Both the position numbers and the translations under genes were made by a program. The notes under the pieces are model-generated. The model worked only from the letters and a program-made list of their open reading frames with translations. It was not told where the DNA came from and ran no database searches. Below, piece by piece: positions 1 to 8,708 of a stretch of DNA of 64,000 bases (its first letter is position 1; every line of letters begins with the position of its first letter). This DNA comes from Bacteroidia bacterium (lineage in GTDB: Bacteria > Bacteroidota > Bacteroidia > Flavobacteriales > Schleiferiaceae). The DNA lies in assembly GCA_030424545.1 (NCBI GenBank), contig JAUHWL010000010.1, positions 42,168-106,167 of the forward strand, in the 5' to 3' direction.

Positions 1-927
1 CGGGCTTTTGTTTTTATGATTTTTTCCGCCATCGTTATAATGATTAATTACTTCTTCTAACGAGTTAAAACGACCATCATGCATGTAGGGTGCTGTAAAC
101 TCTATGTTTCGTAAAGAGGGCACTTTAAATAGCGCTCTGTCTTTTTCATTTCCAGTTAAACGCATTCGCCCTAAACTTTGGTAGTTGGTGTCTAGCCCAT
201 TATTTTCAAATGCGTAATTGGTAAAATTAAATCCGCCATGACATAGGCTGCAATTGGTTTTAGGACCAAAAAACAAATCTTTTCCTCGCTTTGCCGAGGC
301 GGTTAAAGCGCCATCATCACCAAGGTGCCATTGGTCATAAGAGCTGTTTCCGCTCAGTAAGCTCCGTTCAAAAGTGGCTATAGCCCGGGTAATTACAAAG
401 GCATCCGGCATGCGGCTGTAGGCCGCTAAACTCATCTTTACATAATCCGGATGCTTGGTTAATTGTTCTGCTATATCAACAATGTTATGGTCAAATTCGT
501 TGGCCTCTTGTATGGGCACTAAAATTTGCATTTCTAAAGTGGGTACACCACCCTCGCGTAAATAATACGGGTGATATGCAACATTGGCCAAACCAGGCGC
601 ATTGCTTGTGCCCGCGCGGTTTTCTATGCCGGGAGAAAAAGCAACATCGTCTGCAAATGCTAAACTTTGCTTGTGGCAAGATGCGCAACTCAACGATGAA
701 TCTCTAGACAAAATAGGGTCGAAAAACAGTTTTTTTCCCAACGCCCAACGTGCTTCGGTAAACGCATTGTCTGCTGGAAATGTTATTTCTGGAAATCCTT
801 TGGGAATGGATAATGTGCTTTTTGCGGGTTGTGTGCTTGCTTGATCTTTATTGCAACGGGTAAAACCAAATACCGCTACCAATGCAAAAATGCACATGAA
901 TTGTTTATTTACCCATACTCTCGTCAT
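1..927 (-). CDS. Di-heme cytochrome c peroxidase, MbnH-like (3' end outside window)
   Basis: My own translation of the minus strand gives 309 codons open to the left edge. The N-terminus is a lipoprotein-type signal with the lipobox Cys at about residue 25 (GFTRC). Two c-type heme motifs are present: CASCH at residues 81-85 and CSLCH at 226-230. The distal segment contains TAPYMHDGRF, typical of the CcpA/MauG superfamily. It ends 35 nt from the MbnP-like gene upstream, so the two are probably co-transcribed. In methanotrophs the homologous MbnH oxidises a Trp of MbnP to kynurenine; the same role here is inferred from the pairing. The C-terminal part is missing only because the window ends. 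A generic peroxidase is the alternative. Confidence 0.85.
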   Translation of the reverse strand, partial: MTRVWVNKQFMCIFALVAVFGFTRCNKDQASTQPAKSTLSIPKGFPEITFPADNAFTEARWALGKKLFFDPILSRDSSLSCASCHKQSLAFADDVAFSPGIENRAGTSNAPGLANVAYHPYYLREGGVPTLEMQILVPIQEANEFDHNIVDIAEQLTKHPDYVKMSLAAYSRMPDAFVITRAIATFERSLLSGNSSYDQWHLGDDGALTASAKRGKDLFFGPKTNCSLCHGGFNFTNYAFENNGLDTNYQSLGRMRLTGNEKDRALFKVPSLRNIEFTAPYMHDGRFNSLEEVINHYNDGGKNHKNKSP

Positions 928-962
928 TATTTTACTTAGATTTCTACCACGTGTGGTGCTAT

Positions 963-1922
963 TTATTTTGCGATAACAATTTTTTCAACGGCTAGTGTTT
1001 CTCCATTTTTTAGAAGAGAAATAAAATAAATACCAGACCTTTCAAACGTTAAATGCAACGCCTCTTTTAATGAGGTTTTTTTAATTGTTTTTCCTGTTAA
1101 ATCAGTCACCAAAACTTGAACCGTTTCTCCATTAAATTGATTGTTGGTAACGGTTATTGTTCCTGTTGATGGATTGGGGCCTACCGAAATTTTTAGATTT
1201 TTATTTTCATCAATACTTACGCTGTTGTTTCCTTCAGAAGAAGTAAACACATCACGACTAAAGTTTACCAACACATCAGCGGCTATTCCTGTTTCTCCGT
1301 GCATAATGGTTCCTGTAGATACATCTACATTCTTTAAAGCCATATTATAATCAGCGTTTAACGTAATCGTTAAATCGGGTCCAGAAGTTGTTCCCGCTGT
1401 AGCAATTGTAAACGTATGCAAGTTGGCATCGCCTAATGCATGAATTTCAAAGTTTAATCCTAAACCAGCGCCACACTCACCTTCTGCCGCTACAAAACGG
1501 TAACCTGCTGCCCAACCCCAATGCATAGATGGAGACTTTGGTGCAAGCGGATGGCTTGCAGGGTAAGATGCCGGGTCTGAATGATTGGCCGTAGGTTCTA
1601 CACCTACCGAAAGGCGTATAGCTTCTAAGGTGGTTATGTTATGAGAACCCAACACGGCCACTGTAGGTGAACCAGCATTAACAAGAACCCAAGTGCTAGG
1701 AACAGACGTTTCTTGGCCACCATCATGAATAAGAACAAACTGCCCGATGTAGTATTCTAATCGCGTAAAATTTAAGGTGTTTCCTAAATTATTCGTGGTG
1801 CTTGCATTAAACGCAAACGGTGATGCACCAAGAAAATGATTGATGTTTAGTTGAACATTTTGCTGAGCAATTGCAGCAAGGGCAAAAAATATGCTGCAAA
1901 CAAGGAGCGTAATTTTTTTCAT
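963..1922 (-). CDS. MbnP-like copper-binding protein with T9SS type A sorting domain
   Basis: The protein has 319 aa with a signal peptide (about residues 1-19, cleavage near AIAQ). Residues 20-235 match the MbnP family. The most telling stretch is residues 107-143, with GVEPTANHSDPASYPASHP followed by MHWGWAAGYRF; it contains Met133, His134, Trp135 and Trp137. Residues from about 245 (SVGPNPSTG) to the end form a Por secretion-system (T9SS type A) tail, so the protein should be exported across the outer membrane or anchored on the surface. It lies directly upstream of a di-heme peroxidase, the known MbnP/MbnH arrangement. In characterised pairs the peroxidase converts a Trp to kynurenine, creating a copper site. 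Which Trp would be used here is unknown. Confidence 0.82.
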   Translation of the reverse strand: MKKITLLVCSIFFALAAIAQQNVQLNINHFLGASPFAFNASTTNNLGNTLNFTRLEYYIGQFVLIHDGGQETSVPSTWVLVNAGSPTVAVLGSHNITTLEAIRLSVGVEPTANHSDPASYPASHPLAPKSPSMHWGWAAGYRFVAAEGECGAGLGLNFEIHALGDANLHTFTIATAGTTSGPDLTITLNADYNMALKNVDVSTGTIMHGETGIAADVLVNFSRDVFTSSEGNNSVSIDENKNLKISVGPNPSTGTITVTNNQFNGETVQVLVTDLTGKTIKKTSLKEALHLTFERSGIYFISLLKNGETLAVEKIVIAK

Positions 1923-1962
1923 AATGTATTTTTTTTGGTCTTTATAAAAATAAACGAGTAGC

Positions 1963-1986
1963 TTTAACTTAAGCGTTTAAAGTTAA
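1963..1986. promoter_or_regulatory. Short inverted repeat between divergent genes
   Basis: TTAACTT and AAGTTAA arms are separated by about 11 nt. They sit in the divergent spacer between the MbnP-like gene and the sigma factor. This could be an operator, but the arms are short and AT-rich, so chance is possible. Confidence 0.2.
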
Positions 1987-2032
1987 GAAACACAACTGTA
2001 CGAAGAAAGCATTCATATGCAAACTCCTTTAC

Positions 2033-2065
2033 TTGAAAATAGATTTAATGTCTTTTGTATCTTTT
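2033..2065 (+). promoter_or_regulatory. Candidate Bacteroidota promoter for the sigma-factor operon
   Basis: TTG at 2033-2035 and TATCTTTT at 2058-2065 (7 of 8 to TAnnTTTG), separated by 22 nt, match the Bacteroidota -33/-7 layout. If it is used, the transcript begins just before the ATG at 2075 and would be almost leaderless. Confidence 0.35.
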
Positions 2066-2074
2066 AGGCAACCG

Positions 2075-2725
2075 ATGTCAAAAAAAACGTCAACATATAC
2101 AAACACCGCGCTTTTGCACACAACTAACCAAACATTTAGATTGGAGGATTTGGCTATTCCCTCTCGCGTAGAAGTAGATTACTCTACCGATGCGGAGTGG
2201 ATTGCTGCCTGTAAACGTGGCGAACGTGTTGCGCAAAAATGGTTGTATGAAAAATATGCAGGAAATATGGTGTATGTGTGTTTGAGGTATTTAAAAAACA
2301 TGGATGATGCGGAAGATACCATGCATGATGCTTTTGTAAAAGTGTTTGCCAGTATTAGCAAGTTTAGGGGCGATGCCTCTGTAAAAACCTGGATTACCAG
2401 AATCATGGTAAACACATCTATAAACCGTATAAGAAAAGAAGCGAAACGGGGTATTAAAAAAGATATTGAAAAGGTTCACTTAACAGATACTGATGACCAA
2501 ACAGAAATGGTTGAGGTAAATGATGAACTAACAGCGCAGCAAGTTTTAAAGATGATAACAGAATTGCCGTTGGGATACCGAACGGTACTAAGTATGTACG
2601 CGCTTGATGGCTATACGCATAAAGAAATTGCCAAAGAATTAGGCATTTCTGAAGGCACATCAAAAAGCCAGTTGGCAAAAGCCAGAAAAATGTTGAAAAA
2701 CCGAATTGAAAACAGCAATGAATAG
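2075..2725 (+). CDS. ECF-type RNA polymerase sigma factor
   Basis: Region 2 (core binding and -10 recognition) runs from the DAEWIAACKRGE segment through EDTMHDAFVKVF and the FRGDASVKTWITRI helix. Region 4 is at the C-terminus with the helix-turn-helix GYTHKEIAKELGISEGTSKS. I chose the ATG at 2075 (216 aa). The frame also opens at TTG 2033 and ATG 2048, but those overlap a promoter-like element. The gene overlaps the next one by 8 nt (ATG at 2718 inside the end of this frame), so the two are translationally coupled. The downstream product has an N-terminal cytoplasmic tail and one membrane helix and is the natural candidate for its regulator. The target promoters are not visible here. Confidence 0.85.
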   Translation: MSKKTSTYTNTALLHTTNQTFRLEDLAIPSRVEVDYSTDAEWIAACKRGERVAQKWLYEKYAGNMVYVCLRYLKNMDDAEDTMHDAFVKVFASISKFRGDASVKTWITRIMVNTSINRIRKEAKRGIKKDIEKVHLTDTDDQTEMVEVNDELTAQQVLKMITELPLGYRTVLSMYALDGYTHKEIAKELGISEGTSKSQLAKARKMLKNRIENSNE

Positions 2726-4094
2726 GAAGCAAAATCTAGATGATTTCCTTAGAGAAATGATGGATAGTCTGCCTAATTCTACAGGTGGAGGTTTTGAGCA
2801 TGTAGAAAAACGCATGAAGGCCAAAAACCAAAAAGGTATTCTCTTACTTTTTTTAGTGCCGTTTTTGTTTACAGGGTTGTATTGGATGGTCAATTTTACT
2901 GAACAGGATTTAGTTGTTCCTTCCAATAAGGAAATGTTGCAAAGCCAAGAAACTTATCCGCAGCAAAATGTGGTTCTTGAAAACGAAAGGGAAGAAAAGG
3001 AGGTTTCACCATCACTAGATCTAAAACAAAAGGCAAATTATAGCAGCCATCAAAAAGAAAGTTCGCTAAGAAAAAACACGGCTTCTTCTCAATCTCAATA
3101 CAAAAAAACGACCAACGTAGTTGTTGTAGCTAACTCAGAAACAAGTAAAAAAACGGAGCCTGAACCTATTGTGCTTGAAAAAGAATTGAGCAAGATTGAA
3201 GGGCAAGAATTTACGTGGGCAGATGATGAATTATATGAAGAAGATGTTGTAATTGAAGAACCTATCAACACACAAAAAAGCAATCAAAATGGTTTAAAAA
3301 ACGATTATGTGCTTGCCGTTCCTCCTTTTAATCCAGCCGCAGAAGATGAGTTATCGAAAGAAAATGAATTTGATCAATTTCCTGAGCCAGATGTTAGAGA
3401 AACATCAAACTGGAGTGTAACATTAAACTTTTACCCTAACTATACTTTTAGAGAATTTAAAATTAACAATAGGTATAGATCTCAAGTAAACGAGAGATAT
3501 GAGGATATTATTAATACATCAGAAAAAGGTGGGTTTGCCGTAAACGTAGGTGTAGATGTGCGCTACCATTTGGGCGACAATCTTTTTTTAGGTACGGGCT
3601 TGAGTTTTATACAAACAAAAATTACAGGGGCGTATGAATTTGAGGTGCCAGACGAACCTGTGTTTGATGAGGCCGGAAACATTTATATGTACGCTCAGTT
3701 TATTGAGCCGTATAAAATTAATGAAGGCATTATTCAAACCTACAGATTTGCACAAATACCATTGCACGTAAGCTATCAGCCATGGGCAAGCAAAAAAGTG
3801 AGATTAATTATAGAGGGCGGATTTAGCTACATCCGGTTTTTAAGTGCCGATGGTACCACCATAGACCATCAAACCTTGTTGCCTAGAAAATTAGAAAACA
3901 TGGAGTACAATAAAAACTTGGCTTCATTAGATTTTAAAGTTGGCATGACATACTATGTTACGCCCGATTTGGCCTTTGGGTTAGAGCCAACCCTTATGTA
4001 TTTTAACTCAAGTATTTATAAAGAAAACAGTCCTGTTTACGTGGTGCCGTGGAGCGTAGGTGTGAATTTTAATTTTAGACTGAAGCTGTTTTAA
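2718..4094 (+). CDS. Membrane-anchored protein with C-terminal outer-membrane beta-barrel domain (possible anti-sigma/PorT-like)
   Basis: From the ATG at 2718 the product is 458 aa; a TTG four codons upstream is less likely. Residues 1 to about 39 are charged and should be cytoplasmic. Residues about 40-60 (GILLLFLVPFLFTGLYWMV) form one membrane helix, too far from the N-terminus for an ordinary signal peptide. A Lys/Glu/Ser-rich linker of about 170 residues follows. Residues about 230-458 alternate aromatic and polar residues as in PorT/OMP_b-brl barrels and end in FNFRLKLF, a C-terminal aromatic typical of outer-membrane barrels. The gene overlaps the sigma factor by 8 nt. The protein may link the cytoplasm to the outer membrane; an anti-sigma role is inferred from position only. 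Confidence 0.7.
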   Translation: MNRKQNLDDFLREMMDSLPNSTGGGFEHVEKRMKAKNQKGILLLFLVPFLFTGLYWMVNFTEQDLVVPSNKEMLQSQETYPQQNVVLENEREEKEVSPSLDLKQKANYSSHQKESSLRKNTASSQSQYKKTTNVVVVANSETSKKTEPEPIVLEKELSKIEGQEFTWADDELYEEDVVIEEPINTQKSNQNGLKNDYVLAVPPFNPAAEDELSKENEFDQFPEPDVRETSNWSVTLNFYPNYTFREFKINNRYRSQVNERYEDIINTSEKGGFAVNVGVDVRYHLGDNLFLGTGLSFIQTKITGAYEFEVPDEPVFDEAGNIYMYAQFIEPYKINEGIIQTYRFAQIPLHVSYQPWASKKVRLIIEGGFSYIRFLSADGTTIDHQTLLPRKLENMEYNKNLASLDFKVGMTYYVTPDLAFGLEPTLMYFNSSIYKENSPVYVVPWSVGVNFNFRLKLF

Positions 4095-4100
4095 TACGGG

Positions 4101-6089
4101 TTAGTTAAAGATTTTTGTCTTTTTAAGAAACCACAATAATACCATTAACGAAACTCCAGCTAGGCCTAGCGAGAGCAAAGCATCGGCCCATTCTTGCAGA
4201 ATGAGTTTACCAATTAAAAAAAGAAAAGCGTACGTAAAAGAAACTGCGCTAAGCCAGCAAATCAGCAAATAAATCATATTTGATTTTTTGTCTTCAGCAT
4301 TTACTTTTTCGCGTACAGGTTTCCACCAACCATCGGGATTTATTTTTTTGTAGAAAGAAGCTAGTTTTTCTTCGGGCTCTGCCGGAGTTAAAAATGTTAC
4401 CACAATCCAAACAAGTGTTGTAAATCCAACGGTAAAAAAGAAAGAATTTGGAAAAGCAGAAAGAGCGCCAACTTCGGTTTCGAAATGCGGGAATACAAAC
4501 TTGGCAATGGAGTAGCCCACAAACGGAGCAGCCGTTGCAGCTATTTCGCTCCATGCATTTATGCGCCACCAATACCAACGTAAAATTAAAACCATCCCAA
4601 GCCCGGCACCACACTCCATAATAAAACTCCACACAGCAGAAATGCTATTAATCTGACTTGTTACCGCCAAACCAAGAATCATCAGCAAGATGGTGGCCAA
4701 TCTAGAAACAGAAACCAATTGTTTTTCTGTAGCTTCTGGTTTTACAAAACGTTTGTATCCATCGTTTACCAAATAGCTTGCGCCCCAATTTAACTGCGTA
4801 GAAATAGTGCTCATAAAGGCGGCAAAAAAGGCGGCCAGCAAAAGTCCCATCAGCCCTTTGGGTAAATAGTTTTTCATGGCAAACACATAGCCAAAACGTT
4901 TGTCGTTGGTATAGGTAATGGCTTGGGCCAAAGCAGGGTTTTCTTGGCTTTCTCTTACAATTTGTTTGCGCACATCTAAAATCCTATCAAAGTAATAAAA
5001 CGTTAAACTATCGTTGGCGGCTTTAGCTTCAAGTTGTTCATCGGGCCATGCAAAAACGCCAGGGTCTACACCGTTTTGGTCTACCAAACGGTGCACTTGT
5101 TTTTGCAAAGCCGCGCCTTGTAAATTGGGCGGAATAGCATATACAACAATGGCGCATAAACCAACAATAATCCATGGCCATGGGCGTAAGCAATAATGTG
5201 CCACTTGAAAAAATAACGTGGCACCCACGGCATGTTTTTCGTTTTTGGTGCTCATCATGCGTTGGGCAATGTACCCACCACCACCAGGTTCTTGCCCCGG
5301 GTACCAGCTAGCCCACCAAACAAACCCAAAAAAGGCCAAGAAGGTAGCCGCGCCAATAGCCAAATTATCTGTGCCAGAAGCCTCGGAACTTAATGTGGGA
5401 AGAAAATTTAATGTGCCGGTGGGCAGTTGTTCTTTCAGCCCAGAAACGCCCCCCACACTTTCTGAGTTTAAAACAAGCACGGCAAGAATTATACTGCCCG
5501 TCATGGCAATAACAAACTGTATGGCATCGGTTACAACTACACCCATTAAGCCAGATAATGAGGCGTAAACGGCCACGAAAACCATCATCAATCCGGTATA
5601 AAAAAGAGCCATACCCGAAGAGATTCCGAAGAAACCTTCTAGGATGGTCATCATGGCTAAATTCACCCAGCCGATTATGAGTACATTCATAATCACCCCT
5701 AAATAAATGGCTTTAAAACCCCGCAAAAAGGCAGCAGGTTTACCGCTGTAGCGGAGTTCTATAAATTCTACTTCGGTTACAATATTGGCTCTGCGCCACA
5801 GGTTGGCAAAGAAAAAAGTAGTGAGCATGCCGCCCGCTAAAAAATTCCACCACAACCAATTGCCAGAAATTCCGTTTTGTCCCACAAGTTCTGTTACCGC
5901 TAGTGGGGTATCTGCGGCAAAGGTTGTGGCCACCATGCTTAGCCCGGCCAAATACCACGGTAAGTTGCGGCCTCCTAAAAAAAAGTTTGAAAGACTTTTG
6001 CCCGATGATTTTCTAAAACTTATGCCAATGAAAAAAATGGCAAGCATAAATACGATGATTACCGTCCAGTCTAGAAGTGATAAAGTCAA
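4101..6089 (-). CDS. Sodium:solute symporter family protein (SSS/SLC5)
   Basis: The product has 662 aa with about 13-14 hydrophobic helices. The opening segment LDWTVIIVFMLAIFFIGI and the FFLGGRNLPWYLAGLSMVATTFAADTP region are classic for the SSS family's first helices and sodium site. A hydrophilic insert at about residues 305-410, between two helices, is common in Bacteroidota members. The start is TTG at 6089: no ATG is available upstream before a stop, and the next Met would cut into helix 1. It should be an inner-membrane Na+-driven uptake system. The substrate cannot be told from the sequence. It stands alone, convergent with the sigma/beta-barrel operon (6 nt between the ends). Confidence 0.85.
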   Translation of the reverse strand: MTLSLLDWTVIIVFMLAIFFIGISFRKSSGKSLSNFFLGGRNLPWYLAGLSMVATTFAADTPLAVTELVGQNGISGNWLWWNFLAGGMLTTFFFANLWRRANIVTEVEFIELRYSGKPAAFLRGFKAIYLGVIMNVLIIGWVNLAMMTILEGFFGISSGMALFYTGLMMVFVAVYASLSGLMGVVVTDAIQFVIAMTGSIILAVLVLNSESVGGVSGLKEQLPTGTLNFLPTLSSEASGTDNLAIGAATFLAFFGFVWWASWYPGQEPGGGGYIAQRMMSTKNEKHAVGATLFFQVAHYCLRPWPWIIVGLCAIVVYAIPPNLQGAALQKQVHRLVDQNGVDPGVFAWPDEQLEAKAANDSLTFYYFDRILDVRKQIVRESQENPALAQAITYTNDKRFGYVFAMKNYLPKGLMGLLLAAFFAAFMSTISTQLNWGASYLVNDGYKRFVKPEATEKQLVSVSRLATILLMILGLAVTSQINSISAVWSFIMECGAGLGMVLILRWYWWRINAWSEIAATAAPFVGYSIAKFVFPHFETEVGALSAFPNSFFFTVGFTTLVWIVVTFLTPAEPEEKLASFYKKINPDGWWKPVREKVNAEDKKSNMIYLLICWLSAVSFTYAFLFLIGKLILQEWADALLSLGLAGVSLMVLLWFLKKTKIFN

Positions 6090-6170
6090 AACAAAATATT
6101 TTGAGCAATGTTAACGGATTATTCTTAATTGTGATGCGTAGCTTGGCTTACTTTTTTAGTGAGTTACTAA

Positions 6171-6347
6171 ATTGATGCGGTTTATAATATGACTCTAAAT
6201 TGGCTTATGCTTTTACTAAAAACCATGCACCAATTGGGAAGCAAAGAAATAGATTTGCATGTTGCTGAACTTCCAAGTGGCATGTATGTCCTTCGCATTG
6301 TAAAAGAAAATGAAATTGAATTTAAAAAAATTAGCATTCAACATTAA
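6171..6347 (+). pseudogene. Orphan T9SS type A sorting-domain remnant
   Basis: After an in-frame stop at 6168-6170 the frame reads AVYNMT, a disturbed stretch, then LLLKTMHQLGSKEIDLHVAE and LPSGMYVLRIVKENEIEFKK, ending at TAA 6345-6347. The pattern GxYxLxI...K is the C-terminal half of a Por secretion tail. No gene body lies in front of it: the symporter starts 80 nt upstream on the other strand. I read it as the last piece of a deleted secreted-protein gene. It is followed 22 nt later by a perfect terminator hairpin, which would have been that gene's own terminator. Short ATG-initiated reading (from 6189 or 6225) is possible but unlikely to be functional. Confidence 0.6.
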
Positions 6348-8628
6348 AGCCCTGCTAACAAACGTTGTAAAATACCAACCCCAAAAAGTGGGGTTGGTAT
6401 TTTTCTGCTTTTTATTTAGTGGCGTGTTTTCTTTACAAGCTCAAAATGCATACACTACAGGCACAGAGTTTTTATTTAGTTATGGAGACATTCATAAAAA
6501 TTTTTCAGGTTGGTTTTTAGGTAATGATACCAACAGTTCTGTTCATGTTTATATTTGTGCCACGCAAAAAGCCTGTGGCCAAATTGAAGTAATGGGTACG
6601 TCTTTTAGCCAGCCTTTTACCTTGGCAAAAGATTCTATTCTATAAGTGGCCTTGCCCTATTCGTCCATTTATTTTTATGATGAAGTGATTACTAGAGCCA
6701 TTCATGTTACCAGCAACAGCCCTGTGGCCGTGGTCATGGCGGTGAACCCACATGAAGGAATTGATACAAATAAAGTAGTCGGTGGCTTTGCCGGGCTTAC
6801 CGAAGCAAGCGCACAAATTCCACTAAAAAATCAATCTATAAAAAGCATTGCACATAGTACAATTTCTCTACCGGGATCTGTACTTGGAGGACAGAGCGAT
6901 GGCACATCTATTGTTCTGCTTTCTCTACAAGACAGCAACCACATTCAATACAAACTAAGTGTAACAGGGTTATCAGGCTTCCAATTATCACCGCCCGTAA
7001 TTACACAATACAAAGATTCTGTTTATACTTTGTGGCTAAACAAAGGAGAACAATTTAATTTTTGGGCTTTTAGCGCAGATGCAGATCCAGGTGGTAAGGG
7101 TTTTTTTAGCGGTTCTTATTTTGAATCCGTAAATAATAAGAAGCTTTCTGTAAATGTAATTCCAGGCAACAGCTATTGTTTAGATAATTTAGCAATCCCA
7201 GGGCAGCCAGCTCCATTACAAGAGTTACCCCTTCCTTTGGCCTATTACGGCACCCATTACCACGGTTTGCCCTTGGCAGGGTTTACCAAAACCAACTACA
7301 GTATTTTGGCCAGCCAAAGCAACACAGCCGTTACGCTAAACGGGGTTGTGGTAGCCAACCTAGATAGCCTTGGTTTTTTAGATACGTGTTTTGCAGGCAG
7401 CGGGGTTATTACCACCACCAAGCCCGTAAGCATTTTTATGGCGGGTTGCCCTACGTTTGAGAATGATATTACCTACTCACAACATACCGTTACCCTAAGC
7501 GGAGACCACCAACTGCAAACCCGTAGTATGTTTGCTACCATAGATGAGCCCGATACGCTAAATAATTATATACTGGGTGTAACCATGCCTACCATGGGCG
7601 TTTCTCAATTCACCTTAAATGGGGCAACCGTAAATAGTAACTTATTTCATCCCTTTACTGCAGATAGCAGCTGGAGTTGGGCCAATATTCCCTTACAAAA
7701 AGGAAAACACATTGCAGAAAGCCCAGTTGGGTTTCATGGCATACACACAACTTGGTACAGCGATAGTTTGCCCTATACGGGCGGTGGTCCTCTTTATCCC
7801 AGTTATGGTTTTGTTTTACCAGAATGCAACGCATGGCCGCAAGATAGCTTTGTACATGTGGCAGGCATTTCTCAAAATAATTGGGTGGCCTTTTCGGCCT
7901 TTACTACCACAGCTTGCCCCGGGCAAACCGTTTATTTTAAACCCAACCATTTGCGCCACACTACATGGTATTGGAATTTTGGAGATGGTAAAAACAAAAC
8001 CCAACATATTGCCAATAATAGAGCAGGTGTTATTTCTCACACCTTTACACAAGCGGGCAGCTATTGGGTTACGTTAACAGATAGTTCGGGTTGTACCCCA
8101 AAAGATTCTGTTCTTATTGTAGTAGAAAACGGTGTTGTCGCCAATTTTACCTCCACCACAACCACAAGTTGCAGCGGTACCTTTGTACAATTGCAAAACC
8201 AAAGTACGGGAGCCACAAATTATTCTTGGCAGTGGCCGGGTGGCAGCAGCACAGCTACAAATCCAAGTTTTAATTATCAAAGCGCAGATACCACGATTGA
8301 AGTCACACTTATTGCGAGCAACCAAAATTGCGCAGATACACTTTCGCAAACGGTAAACATTCAATCTTCAACCTTCAACCCGCAAAGCATGCCCAATGTA
8401 ATCACACCAAATAATGATGGCGTAAACGATGAATTTTGCATTCCTCAAGCCGTAGGTTTTTCAGATTGCTACGCCATACAAATTTTTAATCGCTGGGGCA
8501 GCGAAGTTTTTACATCCCAAAACCCACAAGATTGCTGGCAGGCGCAAAATGCCGCAGCAGGAGTTTACTTTTATGTGCTTACCATTGGTGAGCAAAACTT
8601 TACGGGTGAGGTTACGGTCTTTAAGTAA
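6310..8628 (+). pseudogene. T9SS type B (CHU_C/gliding-associated tail) surface protein, interrupted by an in-frame TAA
   Basis: One continuous frame runs from ATG 6310 to TAA 8626-8628, except for a TAA at 6643-6645; there is no frameshift. The first part (111 aa) has a hydrophobic signal (GLVFFCFLFSGVFSLQAQ) and the start of an adhesin-like N-terminal domain (GTEFLFSYGDIHKNF). After the stop, 660 codons continue with IgGFc-binding-like beta segments, a PKD domain (TWYWNFGDGK...HTFTQAGSYWVTLTDSSG), a second PKD-like repeat, and a complete type B tail (VITPNNDGVNDEFC...IFNRWGSEVF). It would be a secreted surface adhesin. GTG at 6646 could restart translation, but the product would lack a signal peptide. 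A sequencing error is the main alternative to a true nonsense mutation. Confidence 0.75.
6369..6403 (+). terminator. Intrinsic terminator hairpin inside the signal-peptide region of the interrupted adhesin
   Basis: A perfect 14-bp stem (6369-6382 with 6390-6403) has a 7-nt loop AAAAAGT, an A-rich left flank and a T-run on the right. It lies 22 nt after the stop of the orphan T9SS tail, where that gene's terminator belongs. The right arm is also translated as the hydrophobic core of the downstream signal peptide. Confidence 0.65.
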
Positions 8629-8708
8629 CTGTAAACTTTACAGCAGAATAGAATGTTGAGTATACGTGCATTTTTAATTTACTTTACACCCACTAAAAAA
8701 TAACGAAC

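Noticed and set aside
584..844. Plus-strand 86-aa frame
   Set aside because: It is the antisense of the di-heme peroxidase, whose heme motifs read on the minus strand.
2706..2717. TTG start for the beta-barrel protein
   Set aside because: The ATG at 2718 gives a natural start and the usual short overlap with the sigma gene.
5218..5568. Plus-strand 116-aa frame inside the symporter
   Set aside because: Shadow of the minus-strand SSS gene; no independent start signal or homology pattern.
8628..8646. Palindrome CTGTAAA/TTTACAG after the interrupted adhesin
   Set aside because: The stem has almost no loop and no T-run, so it is not called as a terminator.
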